Source: Sarcocystis neurona
Lineage: Eukaryota > Apicomplexa > Conoidasida > Eucoccidiorida > Sarcocystidae
Reading direction: 5' to 3'
Assembly (NCBI GenBank): GCA_000727475.1
Contig: KL647289.1
Location: 1,180,036-1,244,035, forward strand
DNA length: 64,000 bases
Below the pieces are notes generated by a model. That model saw only the letters and a program-made list of their open reading frames with translations, was not told where the DNA came from and made no database searches. The position numbers and the translations under genes were made by a program. Below are positions 1 through 13,657 of the stretch, in pieces; position 1 is the first letter of the stretch; each line of letters starts with the position of its first letter.

Positions 1-366
1 AGCAAAACTGCTGCTGCCGGCTGTAACGTCATCTCGGATGACGCCGGTGTTGCCGTCCGGCCCTCCGCTGACGGCAGCTATTGCAGTGCTCCCACAGTCG
101 CTGCTGCTGCTCATCTCCTGGCTGCTGCTGCCGCTGCAGCAGCCGCTCACGCTGTCGCTAGGCTCACTTCCGCTGCTTCCGTCACTCATGGTGCTGCTGT
201 TGTGGCACGTCCTGCTCTTGCTGGAGCAGCTGCTATTGCAGCTACTGCTGCTGTTATGGCAGGATTGCAAAGTGGAACGCTTGTGTACGGGGATCATCGT
301 GTCGCTCTCGCAGGGCGCAGGAGTTGTGCTGCTACAGAAGTGGCAGTGAAAACGCTCGGGGCGTGA
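1..366 (+). CDS. 3' part of an Ala-rich protein gene (partial)
   Basis: The frame starting at base 1 is open to a TGA at 364-366 (121 codons). It reads as an alanine-rich protein, GCT/GCA runs becoming poly-Ala around codons 37-85. The other two plus frames are also open over most of the stretch but would encode poly-Leu or poly-Cys, which the clear genes of this window do not use. The left end is cut by the window. The protein could stop here or splice on, since a GT lies just before the stop and another hydrophilic open stretch follows at 400-614. I recognise no domain. Coding is inferred only from frame composition. Confidence 0.35.
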   Translation, partial: SKTAAAGCNVISDDAGVAVRPSADGSYCSAPTVAAAAHLLAAAAAAAAAHAVARLTSAASVTHGAAVVARPALAGAAAIAATAAVMAGLQSGTLVYGDHRVALAGRRSCAATEVAVKTLGA

Positions 367-399
367 CGTACTGGAGCCCTGCAGCTGCACGCGCACGTC

Positions 400-614
400 A
401 TTCTTTACGTATGTGCGAGGGACAAAAAGTCAGCACGACTGAAGAAGAACGCACGGTGGACCTGCTTAAAGTATACGTGGAAGTGTGCGGGAGCAAGGAT
501 ATGGTCAGTGGCCACGACATAGTCTTCCCTACTTCTGGACCTGTGAAATGTAACTCTTTACTCAACAATCATTGCCAGCTTTTGGCTGCAAATGCGGGAA
601 ATGAGCCTAACTGA
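400..614 (+). CDS. Candidate exon or ORF end, hydrophilic, unknown function
   Basis: An open frame ends at TGA 612-614. It contains the run VSTTEEERTVDLLKVYVEV and then a mixed, charged sequence that looks more like protein than the Cys- or Leu-rich shadow frames. It follows directly on the Ala-rich partial ORF but in a different frame, so if both are coding an intron lies between about 320 and 410. No family is recognised and no acceptor is compelling. Confidence 0.25.
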
Positions 615-1125
615 CGGCATTTTTGCCCGATGCTACAGTGCATTGAGAGGCTGAGACGCAGCAGGGAGGCAACCCACTGCGGGAGTTTTCAGGCTGAAAG
701 TGACCCTGTGTTTGTAGCTGTGATGGTGCCGACAAAGACCACAAGCTCAACAGGGACTTCCTTGGTGAAGAGTAGTCGGAACAGGCACGGCGACAGCAGC
801 CAAGGCCTGCAGGAGTACGTAGTTCTGCTGGTGGCAGGAGCCGCTATGGCACCAGCTGCCAATCCTGCCGGAGTAACCCGGATTACAAGCTATCATCTCT
901 CGCAGCAGTAGCAGCAGAACCAGCGCAACGACAGCAACCCAAGCACCAGCCACACGGCGCGCCACTGAGCGAACCGTCGCTACAAAAAAGGGGAAAGGTG
1001 CTCCACCAAGATCTACACGACACGTGCAGTGCCAGAGCAGCAGCTGCGAGGAGCAAAATGCTTACTACTTCTGCGCCGTCGGCAGCAGCCCAGTGTCACT
1101 TTTTGCCAGAAAGAGCTCTTAATGC

Positions 1126-1452
1126 ATGAACTGTACAGAGGGAGGCAGGCAGGGGATATGTCTACTCGAAGAAAAGCCCACTCCCAAGGGATCACAACAT
1201 ATGCAACATACGGAGCCTCCACTCACCCATGCAAATGCAAGCGAAGCTGATTTTGACCGGTCCAGTACTAGTTCCGGGAACTGTACAGAGGGAGGCAGGC
1301 AGGGGATATGTCTACTCGAAGAAAAGACCATTCCTAAGGGCTCGCAGCATATGGAACACACGAAGCCTCCACTCATCGATGCAAATGCAAGCAAGGCTGA
1401 TTTTGACCGTTTCAGTAGCAGCTCGCATCTGCTGCAGGCACACGCACGATAA
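1126..1452 (+). CDS. Candidate small ORF carrying two 50-residue repeats
   Basis: This is an open frame of 108 codons from ATG 1126 to TAA. It is made almost entirely of two tandem 150-bp units (1129-1278 and 1279-1428), each giving a 50-residue repeat that begins NCTEGGRQGICLLEEK. Because 150 is divisible by three, the duplication preserves this frame. By my count, third codon positions carry about half of the substitutions between the units, which weakly favours this frame as coding. A TAA stop sits immediately upstream, so the ATG would be the true start of a very small protein. The opposite strand is also open here. Function is unknown. Confidence 0.3.
   Translation: MNCTEGGRQGICLLEEKPTPKGSQHMQHTEPPLTHANASEADFDRSSTSSGNCTEGGRQGICLLEEKTIPKGSQHMEHTKPPLIDANASKADFDRFSSSSHLLQAHAR
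1129..1428. repeat. 150-bp direct tandem duplication, two copies
   Basis: Copy 1 is 1129-1278 and copy 2 is 1279-1428. The first 48 bases are identical and the remainder has diverged by scattered substitutions. No indels are visible. The absence of indels in a multiple-of-three unit suggests selection for reading frame. Confidence 0.85.
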
Positions 1453-4400
1453 AGACCTCTTGTGTGTACACGCTATCCGAGTAGAACTAGCACTTTCGCG
1501 CCCAGTGCAACTGAAAAATTTGGTTGCACGCGTAAGATTCCGTCCCGCTACGTAGATATTGGCCCTCGTTTACACGTGTACGCTGATTCGTACGCCTTTA
1601 TGTAGCGTGCTAGTTAACACAGACAAGTTGTCACTGGGAAGCTGCCAGTTTTCCGCTGTCTCTGCTGAATTTCACCTGCCGGAGTCCCCTCTCTGTGACA
1701 CGTAATCACTCAAACGGCATGCAGGCGCGATTAATCACTAGACACACGATGTATGCATATATATACACATATATGTGTATGCGTATGTGTTTTTGTGGGT
1801 GTGTGTGTCTCGTCGGTGGGTGCGCAATTGCGGATGGGTGGAACACACCGGTCTCTGTACGGAGTACCAGCGCTTCAGTGTTTCTTCAGGTGCAGATTCG
1901 GCAGAAGGCAAAGGTAGTTGCAGCAGGAATCGTCTACATTATCTGAGAAATTCCGCTTCTCTGAATGCAAGGTCTTGTGGCAGCAGGAGATAAATGGTGG
2001 CGGACGAGCTTGAAAGAACTGCACTGCACGGCGGGCAAGCGAACGTCGTTCCAAGGGGAGACGCTTGAACTTACGCGGCAGACAATGCAGATGAAGAAGA
2101 CAAAGGTGCAGCCAAAGAGTACCCGGAAATGCCGTCGGCGAGGATACCAGAGGAAAATAAGCATGAAGAATGCCGGAAAAGTAGCAGAAGACGCCACAAC
2201 GAAGCGACGACTGAGCTTGACAAGCCGAACACACCGTCGTGCAGGGCGCAAGCTTGTGTGCGGTGTATGCCTCGAGAGCGGCTAGCCCTGGGCGAGCCGT
2301 TGGGTAGAGAGACGGAAAAAAATTGAAATTGGACGGAAACTTGCTGAAAAAAACCCCACATGCACGAAGCCACTGGATGGAACCGGCCGGCAGCGACAGA
2401 AAAGGATATGGGCACACAGGAGGCGAAGCGGCACACTTTGCTGTCGCTCGACAGCCGCCTCAGACGGCGCGATGAAGGGCGGGCCGCGGACGCTTGCCGC
2501 ACAACATACCCCTGTAGAACTAGTGGCTAAGGGTGAAGCATCTGCAAACCCTCCACCCAAACGCCTCTCAGGAGGCAGGAAAACGACGAACTACATGAAA
2601 AAGCTGGGCTCGTACACAAATGCACTTCACGCGGAGAAAGTGCAACGCTGACCGAGCGGAAATGAGGAAGATGGGCTTTCTGCAACCACGTCTTCTGCGG
2701 GCTGACCACTGCAGGTACGAGGCTGCCAACCGAGAAAAGCTGGCGTGCGCGACTCGGCGTGCGGACGGAACTAGCACACCCACTGTACAGCGCAGGCTGT
2801 AGCGTGCAAGAAGAAGAGGTGCAGAAAGGTTCTTTCGATAAGGGGTGTGCAAGAGGGATCATGCAAGCAATGATAAGCAAAGTACGACTCGTTACCAGCG
2901 CACTTTCGAGAAAAGCTGGGCACTCTATCATGTCGTGTACTGGAAACAACCTACAGGTCAGAAAGCTGATACCCATTCCACAGAAACGTACCAGGTTTCC
3001 GGTATCGGTACGTTACATGCTACAACCTTTCTGTAGCTCCGACAGAAAGTCAAGACAGCGCGTAGCGCGTTTCGGGCGTGCATACACTCTACATGTTTTC
3101 CTGGATACGGCTCAAACTCGTGGTCCAAACAAACGTCTTTCAAGAAACAATGTACAGTTCACCGAAGCTGAAGTTCTGCGGGCACACACTGGCTTCACAA
3201 ACAGACTGAACTTGCCCGTCTCGTGGCTTCTAGTTTTGTTTACAACACCACCTGCCGAATGCACGTGCGCCTTACGCCTTCAGTTCCCCCAGTTCAGCGT
3301 GCGGACGTCGACCGATGCACTGACAGTTGCTGTTCATAAAAAGTGAGACTGTAGACGGTCATGCAGCACTCATGACACTCGAAGGTTGCCAAACGCAGGA
3401 AATTACAGGTATAGGCAGTTCCGCAGCCATAGAACAACTTAAAATATAAGATGAGCGCAGCGTGCTCATTCTTGTACATTGTAGGGACGGAACACGGGCT
3501 GCTTTAGACACCGTTGGACGGAGCCCGCGCTACATTTGAGGCAAGTATTGTGGATATGGCAGCGCTAGACACGGACCAAGAGTACGCTGGTGACAGCTGT
3601 ACGATAACGCTGAGCCTTTAAGTACAAGAGAAGCCCGCCTCCGAATGCAGATGTGGTACGGCAAAAGCAAGCGCAGCGAACGAATATGAAGAATCAGGAA
3701 AGTGGGACGCTCCACTACGGGGGAACGGCAAGCTTCTGCGAAAGCCAGCAGCCAAGGCTGCAAGCGTTACGGCCTCGTTTGGGATGACGTACTCACGAGT
3801 CCAGGTGACACCGCACGTGATTGAGGAAGTTCCAAAAGGCAAGCGTACTAAAGCATCTGATCAGTATGTCCTAGGACTACCTCTTGTGTCGAGAGACACC
3901 CTACACGTATGTATGAAGGGAGCACCAATATTTGAACTCGCGTGATAATATCTGGTTGAGCTGCCGGAAGAGGAAACATGCGTCTGCTGCGTCACTTTTT
4001 TTGAATGTCGGAAGTCCTAGTTCTGTGGTCACATCGTTGGACTGCGCGGGTCACGCACGGGTCATTCGTCCCACCAGAACAGTAAGTAAGTGAAACACGA
4101 GCGGGTGCGGCCTGCCTTGCCAGCTGTGAAGACAGAGCTCTGGTCATGTGTCTCCGCGCTAAGGCTCCCGGCAGCCGCCTGAGAGGCCTTGCTCACCAGC
4201 TGGGAAGACAGGGTCGGGGTCATGCGTCCCAACCTAATAGGGAGTACTGGGACATCACTGGCAGCTACTTTTACTAGTTGTGACCGCAGAATTCCACTAT
4301 CTGTGATTGTTCCACATGCCGCTGTCATTCACGGTGGTTCGACCCGTACATCTGGGTATACCCATATATGTACAAATGTACATGGAGAAGCATTTACCTA

Positions 4401-7400
4401 CGCAAGAGAGAGACAAATACGCGAGCAGACGCAGCTCAACAGAAGAGAATTTTCGCACGCTTTGCGTCGAAGCCAGCGAACGCATCGACACAGCGTAAAA
4501 GAGAACGCAGGAGCGGAACACCCACAGAGAAATGAAGGCGGGAATTCGGGTTCCACACCAGAATCCGCGTCAGGAAAGTCCAACCGCCCCTTGTTCAGAG
4601 CGACGTCTGCCTTAGCATATAGGTAGGGGCACTCTCACGTGTAGGCGCCCATGTCAGACATTGAGCCATCACATACAATAACCACAGCAGCACTGACGTA
4701 GGCATGCACAATAATAACGTACGTCGATATGTCTTTCTCTACCTGCACAAAATCTACACACACATATGTCACCGTATAAATACACAGATCAATCACTCTT
4801 TTCACGCTTGTGAAGCAAGAATATCGTAGATACCCTCCCCTCACAAAACCTTCCACCCAAACCTGTACCGAGGTGGCAGCTCAAGGATTTCGAGGCTTAT
4901 GTGGCACACTCATGCTTCTGCGCATGTCTGAGTACAGTCCGAATCCACGCTTGTACACGCCGTACGTATACCTCCATGCGCTCGCAAACACGTGCCTTTT
5001 CCTTCCTGCGGACACGTTCTAGCTTCTGTCTGAAATTACGTAAATCTGCTCCTTCAACGTCAACATGAGCGAGATGCTCTTGCAGTGCAACCACGCAGGG
5101 GACTGGCTTTTCTCTCTCCATCTCTCCTTCGTGTGAACAGAATGGGTCAGACCCCAAACACGGTTCACAAAAATACGGTAGAAAGCGTATCCCTGAGAAT
5201 ACAAATCAGTATCCCTAAGTACTGAAGTCACCGAAGAATCAGATACAGTGATGGCCGTCTACTCAAACGTTGACCACATCCGTTGCACGCCTCATGTTTA
5301 TCCGTTTAATCACCGCACACACGTATGAAGTCATCCGTCCAAAATATTTATGTACACGGGTCAGCACACAAGTCGGTGCGTAACTGTGTATGCTGGAAGA
5401 TGTGGAGATAGGTGGACGCACCAAAGGGAAATCACACGTATCAAGCCTAGTAAGCTGTGTTCCTCTGCCGGACTCCATACCTTTATCTATAGGACGTCTC
5501 CCGCGTTTGAAATTGTTCTACGGCCCAGCTGCAGATGCTAACGCCACCATCGAGTGAGGTCAGTTCTCTGGTGTCGGACTGAGTTCCCCTCTCTGAATGA
5601 AAAACGACGCTGTACAAGCTTCTCTGGTTTCTGCAGAGGCGTTCAGTCCAGTCGGGGCTGGAGTGTACGGTCTCACTCAGCAGGGTTGTGTGGCGATTTC
5701 TTGAGCGTCGTGAAGAGTCCACAGCGACCACGTGGCTCACCTGTACTGGTTTTCTATCACTCCGTGCAGACCGTATTTGTGTTGTAGCCGAGCGCGAAAT
5801 GCACAGTCGTCTGATACAACCGTGCCACCGACTCCTGATCAGGTGTGCGCGGTTCTCCTTAACTGACGAGTAAGGCGACGCCTCCTCAGTGTGTCTTCCT
5901 AGCAAAGGAAAGTTCTAACTATTCCTCTGTGTCTGTATTTTGCTAAGAATGGGCTGTGTGCAACCACAATGTTTCGGCAGCACGGGGATTAGTGTCCTCG
6001 CGCTCCACGCGCTCTAGAACCCCAATTTTAACGTTCCGACTCCACGTGTCCGCGTGGACAAAGTCACAAGATTGTCAATGACGCGGCGCCGCTTTGATGC
6101 TGGCTGTCCAGGGCAGTCGGCAATTCAAGGCTACAGATGACATCAGCAGAGGCACACGCATCTACGCTGCGGACGTACACATACAAAGTGGCCAAGCTGC
6201 ACGTACGCACATTGGCAGGTTTGTTCTGTATACAAGACGAACAAGAACGAACTAAATCCAGTGCTGGAGAAGGTCCATCCAGTACCCAGATGGTCTGTTT
6301 TGGAAGTAATCGTCTCCTGTGGAACTCGATGATTGCGCAACCGCGCGCAAGTAGAACTCTCGGATTTGTGGGAACAGATCTACTGATGGGTGGGGGCAGG
6401 CTCCTGCCGCTTCGTCGGCCTCTCATAGAGGCACGAAGGACGTAGGATTCGGCCCAACTTGAACTTTTCTTGGCCCGACGCGCGGCCGCATATCCACGGC
6501 TGATTTGTTGAGTGTCTGCTCGTGCAGGCACGGTAATACATATTTTCGCAAACGAGAATGTAGGGAACTGCTGATATTCAGTTTCATGCCCGCATCCCAG
6601 TTTCTCGGAGTGAAACTACACGTAGTATATTGCATCGCTCTTGTGCGCTACTGACGCTGTTATCGTATGGTGGCAAGTGAAGCCCATTCTGCAGGGTGGC
6701 CATTTCAAGAAGGCACTCGTCCTCAACGTTTCAGCTGATATCGAAACAATCATAAACTTTGGACAACTGGGATGGATGCGCTGTGCTCTCGTTCACTGTA
6801 GCTATAAAGATATAGAAACACACACGTATGGATTTGCGGCAAATGTGTCATATGTGTGTATCCACACAGAGTAGGTGGTCAGTCTACACCAGCTGTGCTG
6901 CTGCTGCTGCAGCGAGTCGTAGAGCTACGGAATGACTGGAGACTCAACCGTCCAGTTTAGACTTCCATTTAACATTTTTTTGGCTAGCCAAGGCGTGCCG
7001 CTCACTTCACCAGTAAGAAAGTGGTGTCCACCTGTATAAAAAGGGGGAAACGAATGAGGTGTCTGACATTGAGGGAAGAGTGTCCCCTGTCGTAAAAAGG
7101 TACAAGAGTAGATGAAGGTTAACGCTTATAAATGTTGGTGAAGTTGGCCTAAAGAGGGCGTCTGTGGCATCACTAGAGCCCACGGCGGAGCGTCGTGCTA
7201 ACGTAAATATGACGCCAGCTGGAATTCAAGGTTAAGATGTCTCTGAGTGGCTCGATACCAGTGAAGCAGGCCAAAGGCAACCCGTGTCCCAGTTCTCCAC
7301 AATCTACAATGTTGTCACTCATGTCCTGATGTGATGTTGACGACGTGATCACGAACAGTCTGTAATCGAAAGCAGCATGTCACTGCAAGAAGTGTAGGGG

Positions 7401-10400
7401 ACACGGTGACATGGATGAGGGATTCGTGAATTCAAGATGACGCGTACGTAGTGCTCGACTGCAGCAACAGCCGCAGGCACTTTGTGAGCATATTACAAAT
7501 AAACCAGAGTTAGAGAGCGCACCGACATCAGCAGGAGGGTGTACATGATGGATTATTTATATTTATAGCTTTGCCTTCGACCTGCCGCAGTGATAAGCGT
7601 GACAGCGGCACTAAAACGTATCGCTCTGTCCCCTGCTCAATAAATTTTACTGGGGTGCCGTATATTTAGATCGTTAACTTTATTGGTAAACCTAACAGAG
7701 ACACTACGATTAGTCGTTGTTCCCGCTGCCCAGCAGCTTTTAAAGCAGGAGGAATGCACGTTGGAGGCCGTTCTGCTTGCCACGTACTTCGGTAGTAGTA
7801 ACGCTTGGTACAAAGAGTGCCACTGTCGCAGCTTTGACAGAGCGATCAGAGACTGCGAAAACGGAGGCCTTCGATAGCGACAGCTGTCCCCCAGCAGACG
7901 TGTGACGAGGTGGCTGTGGCTGTGTCTACAATTCACTTACGCAACACGGGGGGCAGCGAACACCACCAGACCGGATCACGGTGAACACGAAGCCACCAGT
8001 AGCAGCAGTGACGCGGCGCGTTCATGTAGATACTCGTCATTTATATCACAGAGATTCTAACGCGTGGACCGGTAGACCGTGTGCGTCTTGTGTATTCTGC
8101 TGACTGTGCAGACAAAGACGCATGTACAGCCGTGGATTTGCTAGTAAGAAGGTGTGCACTTGCAGTACGCTGTTGATGGAGGAGACGGCGCAGCGTCCAC
8201 CCAGCCAGTCGCTTTGATTCGTCGGTACTCTCCACACTGCGTGGCTTACGCATTGGGCTGGTAATTCGACAACTACTAGTCCATCCTGCCGAGCACCATG
8301 GAAAGAGTGCTACTTCAGTAAGGATAGTGCGTGTGCTCCCCTCGTTTGAGTGCATATTTCAACTAGTATCACAGGCATCACTGCTCCTCTTCTTCACAAG
8401 AGCAGGAGTCGAGGGAGATTGTATCAGTTGCGCTTTTGCACTTGCAAAGTGGTGTTTCAAGTTTCCCCGGGGTTCACGTCGAAGCCGCACGCTGGCAGGC
8501 GAGCATTCGATAAATTAGCTTCCGATTAGTGTAACAGCGTCACAGATGAAGTTCTTTCCCTTCAAGGACTACGTACTAGACATTGCCTGGCCAACCAGTA
8601 CTACTTACTGCCCACGGATACACAGGATCTAACTACCTCCGTTGCACAGGATTTAACTTCATGGAATGATCCGCCAAGTCCGCTTCACACACAGATACGT
8701 TCGACTCAGACAGTTAGTGTCATAACTGGATATCGCCCACAAATTCGTTAATATATACCCAGTGTATGGACAAGTTGAGGACGGCGTCGAGTCACTTTCG
8801 ATCCACTGCACGGGGGCTGTCGTGCGACTCTGCATGCACGGGAAGTGCGTTTTCAGGCGGTGTTGAACGCCCACTTTCTGTACTCTAACATCGGGAAAGT
8901 AATATTCTTCGCGGTTACAGTTGCGAACTAAAGTAACCACATTACACTTTTCCCCGTGCGGGCGACAGAAAGCATCTCCCTCCTCCTCAAAATCAGTGGC
9001 ATGTCAACGAGGCTTCCTCAGTTGTTTTCTGATGCTGCGCTGGAGGTCATCGTTGCAGTTGTGTTCGGCTGAACGAGAAAAAGTTCAGGGGGCTTCCCCG
9101 CAGTTCACATCACCGCATTTGCATCGTTTCCCGCACTTCCCCAGAGGTCTCCTTCGTCTTCGTACAACAAAGATTCTCAGCCGAGCAAGACATATAACCG
9201 CAGTTATCAGTTATTCGTCGTCTTTCGAACAAGACCCTCTTTTATATAGATTCACCACCATGCTAATGTGAATAGTTATTCGGTGCCGGTCTTCTTGTTT
9301 CCTGAAGAAACTGCCGCTTTGCCGCCCATTTCTGTCTTCTTTCCCGTGCAACGTGAGTTGACTAGTCCATTTGTGAGTTCATCAGTACTATTCTTCTCGA
9401 GATGACGAAGTTTTTTTTGTCCCTGATGCAGTCGATACGCGTTTTTCTGCAAATGCGGAGGTGCCACTGTATTTTGTTAGACGGAAAGGGCGGCTTTTGA
9501 CGTGGTGAGCCGTAGAAACAAAACCGCCTTTGAGCCGTTCTGCTGCGCAGCTACTACAAATACGCAGATGTGTTCAGGCAGGCACCATGCGTATTGGGGT
9601 TCGACTCCCGCTGAAGACCGCGGAGCAGAAGTGTTTTTAGCGTGCTTTTTAATATGGCATTTTATGTGCAGACATACATTTGTATGTAGATCTAAATAGA
9701 AATGGGACGACTCTCTAACCTGTGCATTTGATAGCATTTTCTGCTCTCAATTATGTGCATGTCACTACGAACACGTATCACATACATATCTGTATCTGTG
9801 TAAATGTGCCAGTCGCACGCGCTCACACACTAGATATCCTTGTTACTGATAGGCCAACAAATGTGAAGCCGCCCGTCCTCGTCGACTGGTAGGGGCTTTG
9901 TTGTTCCATAATAGAACATTTCCTCGCTTTTTCCCAGTACCGTCACGGAGATGGACTTCGTGTCCCATTGCTTCACAGGGACACGAACTGCACGTTTTTG
10001 AGAAAAGCCGCCCCACCAGCTCCCGCGCCGCTCTCGTCCTCCTGTTTCCGGCTGCGGCATTCTCCGGGTATTCCTCTGCAGCTGTTGGCGACGCGTCGGT
10101 CCGTCCTACCAGGCCATCAGGGGCGCATGGGCGGGGCCTCTCTCACGCCTCCGTGGATTTCCCTACCTCCGCAAAGGCGTACTGTCTTATCGTCGCCTCT
10201 TCAATTCCCTTGATTTTCCGGTGTGTGGATGTATATATGTGAACACACGTGTGTATACGTGGACGTGTGACGTGTGTTTTGATTCTTACTAGAAACTGTG
10301 TAATTGCCTGGCAAGGATTTTTCTCACTTCTGGCGCTCCTCCGTCTTAAGGGTGAGAAGTCCACAGACTGTTCGCCGCTGCGCTCAAATGCGTCTCACCA

Positions 10401-11640
10401 GCAGGGGGCGTCTGACCGCACGGCGCGCGCTAGTGTCAGGCCATAAAAAGGACACAAAAGCGCAGCGTACACACTGCACAATTATCACTTGCTAAACAGA
10501 AGCGTAAGTAGCGTTACCGAATTTTGGACTGCACTCTCCGCGTGTCCTCTGCTAACGTGCGGCCTCTTTACCTCAACCTGCCCTCTGATGCGTTTGCTCT
10601 CGAGTTGCGCGCAGCATCGCACAGATGAGGCACCTCCGTTTGTATATATATATATATATGTCTAAGCAAATACACCTTCGTCCCGACACGACGTACGTGT
10701 CGGGACGACATCCTGCCGTACGTTCAAAGGTCAAATATATTCTCAGAATGTTCGTGTGGATGGGAACCAGCGGGCTGCGTGGACAGTATCGTACGGAAAA
10801 GTCGCTCCCCGTCTTCCGTGGCTGTGTCGTAGGGCCACTGGCTTCTGTCTGGCTGTAGGCACGTGTATTGACGCGTCTTCTGCTGGGTTGGCAAAGCAAC
10901 TTTTCCGTCTGTCTGCGTGTGAGCATTTGCCAGGCGAAACTGTCTGAGTAGAAACAGAGTAAATAGAAGTGTCCGCTACGCACTGCACCCGCCCCGGTTC
11001 ACGTGGACGCGCCTAGCGGCGCACTTGCTGCATACTTTCTGAAAACGACTGGTAGCCTGCCCTTGCGTCCTTCCCCTCGGGAGTCGGGCTCGGGCCAGTT
11101 TTGTCGAGCGTTGTGTGTGTTGCATGTGCCCACATATATCTGCAAGTGTGTATTTTCTCTGAATCCTTCGTGGGCGAGCTCACAAATGCGTAAGTCTCGG
11201 CAGTCATCTATAAAGGCGAAGAACTTTCTTTCCTGGTATTAACACGAACACGAGGTTCCTCTCACAAGTGAGCCTGTCTCTCCACACGTCTCATCTGTAC
11301 GACACGTACATGCTCGAGACCGATACTGGACTCTCAGACGACGACAGCTCGTCTGTGAAGCCTTTCCTCCTGTGAGCAGACGTTGTGTCCCTTCTCTTCT
11401 CCACAACTGCAAACTGTTCGTGACTGCTTTCTGATGCAAAAATGGATATATATATATATATGCGCGTGTGATTATTTATCAGTGAAGTCTTTGACGAGTC
11501 TTCTCCCGGCATGTATCGATGGTGTACAGGTCCATATTTGTACGTGTATGTGTGTGTATGCGTCGACATTTGTGTCCGCTTGCCTACACGTCTTTTAACG
11601 CTGCTGCTGAGGGTATATAACGACTCCTTCGTCATCGCAT
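1453..11640. other. Long stretch without a gene I can model
   Basis: I scanned both strands and found only short overlapping ORFs without recognisable domains. The best weak candidates are a hydrophilic open stretch at about 2087-2326 (+), which begins after a possible acceptor and is rich in Glu, Lys and Arg, and a 195-codon open stretch at 2759-3346 (+) whose first true ATG is at 2861. Neither shows a convincing exon chain. The segment around 9.7-11.6 kb holds (TA)n and TGTGTATATA-like sequence typical of the introns and spacers in this window. It may contain 5' untranslated sequence or unrecognised small genes. Confidence 0.5.
10643..10659. repeat. (TA)n microsatellite
   Basis: A perfect TA run of 17 bases. 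A similar AT run lies at 11446-11461. Both sit in non-coding sequence upstream of the exportin gene. Confidence 0.9.
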
Positions 11641-13600
11641 ATGTCTAGTGGCAGGCGTCAGAGTGTGTGCATATTTGGAGCGGCTGCGCTGCGATTGTTC
11701 TTTCTCCGTCTTCTGCAGACCTGCGGCAGCGTTCACACGTTTTGCAGCACTGGTGGGCGAGGTGTTGGCGCCCTCTGCCTTTGCGAGGCGGCTGCTGCTG
11801 CCTGCGCTGCTGCTGCCTTCCCTGCTGCTGCCTTTGCTGCTGCTGCTGGGTGATATCCCGCAGAGGAAGGCTGCCAATGCAGCTGTGAGGAGGCGAGTTG
11901 TTTCTGCCGCTGCAGAAGAGAAGTGTGCGGTCGAAAATGCTAAGAAATGAATCGCCTGTTCGTATGTAGGGATGCAGGAGACGCAGCGAATGCAGCAAAG
12001 AATTGCAATTTTCAAGCCGCCACCAAAGGAAAAATTGGCAGCGCAGAAAGAGGAGGAAAATTGGACGCAACAGGTTCTCGGGAGAAAGCAGAAGACAGAG
12101 TGCAGTCGAGCAATTTTCACTTGATAGGACACTTCTGCGGTCCGAAGTCTCGTTGGTAGTGGGAAGGGCGCAAGCACCTCGGGTAGCGCCCTCCCACTTG
12201 AGCATAGCGGCAAAGAAACATACATGCACACACCTGCTTATTGATTGCAGCAGGAGTGAATTGCAGCCGAATTTACGTTGCGACGTGCCTGCTACGACTG
12301 CAGCGAGAGGAAACGAGAAGCCCTGCTGCAAGCGTACGAAGACAGAAATTAGCAGCAGCGGCTACAGCTGCAGCAGCAGTGCCGCAGAGAGAGCGGGTGG
12401 GGGAGTGCAGCCGCTGCCGGAATGGTATCTGCAGCGAGCAGGCCGCTTCATTTGTTCGTGTGACTCTGCGTTTGCTGCGGCGTCGCTGCTGCAGCTGAGG
12501 TGACACGCTGCTGCGCCTTCTGGTGCTGTTCTGTTTTCTGCTGGGGCGCTGCTGTTCCCCCTTCTTCGCGCCGTTCAATTTCTGGTTCAGCTGCCCGTGC
12601 TGCTGGCTCCCCCCCCCTCCCGGGTTTGACGCCTTCACGAGGTCCGCATGCAGCGGATTTGCCAGCGCAGCAGCAGCACGTTCTCCGTCGGCAGCCGCCG
12701 CTGCGTACTTCTCGTTGCAACAGCAGCAACAGAGGAGATCGGACCGGCAAGTGTGTCTACACAGACCGTGCCAGCTAGCATCGGCAATGTTCAGGTGAAG
12801 ACTGTGGCAGCGGAAATCTGAAGATCTCCGAGGGAGGTAGACACGCCGTCGTTTGGGACGCTCGGTGCTGTGTGAAGTGCAGTGCAGCAAGAAGCATCAG
12901 TTAGCCGTCGCGTCTGTTCCTCGTTGCCGCCGCCGCGTTTGGATCGCCGCTGCAGCAGCACCAGCGCCCCGTAAGAATTTCAACATTGCCAGCGCAGGCA
13001 CCAGCGCCAAGAGGAAGAGGAGGAGGAGCAGCAGCAGCAGCGGGAAGGTCTGCAGCACAGGGTGTGCTGTGACACAGAGACCGTTGAAGTCAGCGGGGGG
13101 TGTGATGCCTGGTGGTGGCAGCGGAGGTGTGCGTGCGGGCTGGAGTGAAGACGAGCAGCAGTCGAATGGCTTCTTCTTTCGAAGACGTCTAGAGTAGGAC
13201 TTGTGGATTCGGTCCGCGTCGCAGGAGCAACAGAGGTTGCATCTAGTCGTCGTCTGCGTCATCATCCGTACGTGCCCGTAGAGGGGGGATGTGAGCAGCA
13301 AATGCTGCTCCCCAGCAGCAGGAGCGGAAAGATAGCGCGAAAACGAGAGGTGGAGCGGGAGGTGGACGAGAACCAGTTGTGACGTCAAACGTTGTTGTAG
13401 CAGCCGCAACCACACGGGCAGCAAGGGGGGAGAAGAGGGGGCTACTGTGGGGCAGCGCAGTAGTAGCAGCAGCGGCCGCTGGGAGCGGCGAGCGTCGTCG
13501 TGCGGGAGTAGCGGCAGAGAAGGCAACTGAAACAGCTGCGGGCGTGGACAGGGAACTGGCCGGGCAGCAGGGGAGCAGCAGACAGGTGTAGACGCGATAT
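11640..13600. other. CAG/GCA-rich segment of unclear coding status
   Basis: CAG, CTG and GCA triplet clusters are dense on both strands, leaving several overlapping ORFs of 100-230 codons open. Examples are 11645-12331 (-) with Gln-rich sequence, 11632-12231 (-) with a Ser-rich tail, and 12273-12890 (-). The clusters keep reading frames open by themselves, so ORF length is weak evidence. No domain, exon chain or start context allows a call. The segment abuts the exportin start and could include its 5' leader or a divergent minus-strand gene. Confidence 0.45.
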
Positions 13601-13657
13601 ACAGGGAGACGGAACGTTTAATTTCCTTCGTCGAGAGCGCATTCGAACGTTAGCATT

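Noticed and set aside
11645..12331. Long Gln/Leu/Cys-rich minus-strand ORFs
   Set aside because: CAG/CTG triplet runs keep several frames open at once, so length alone is not evidence. No domain or exon chain was found.
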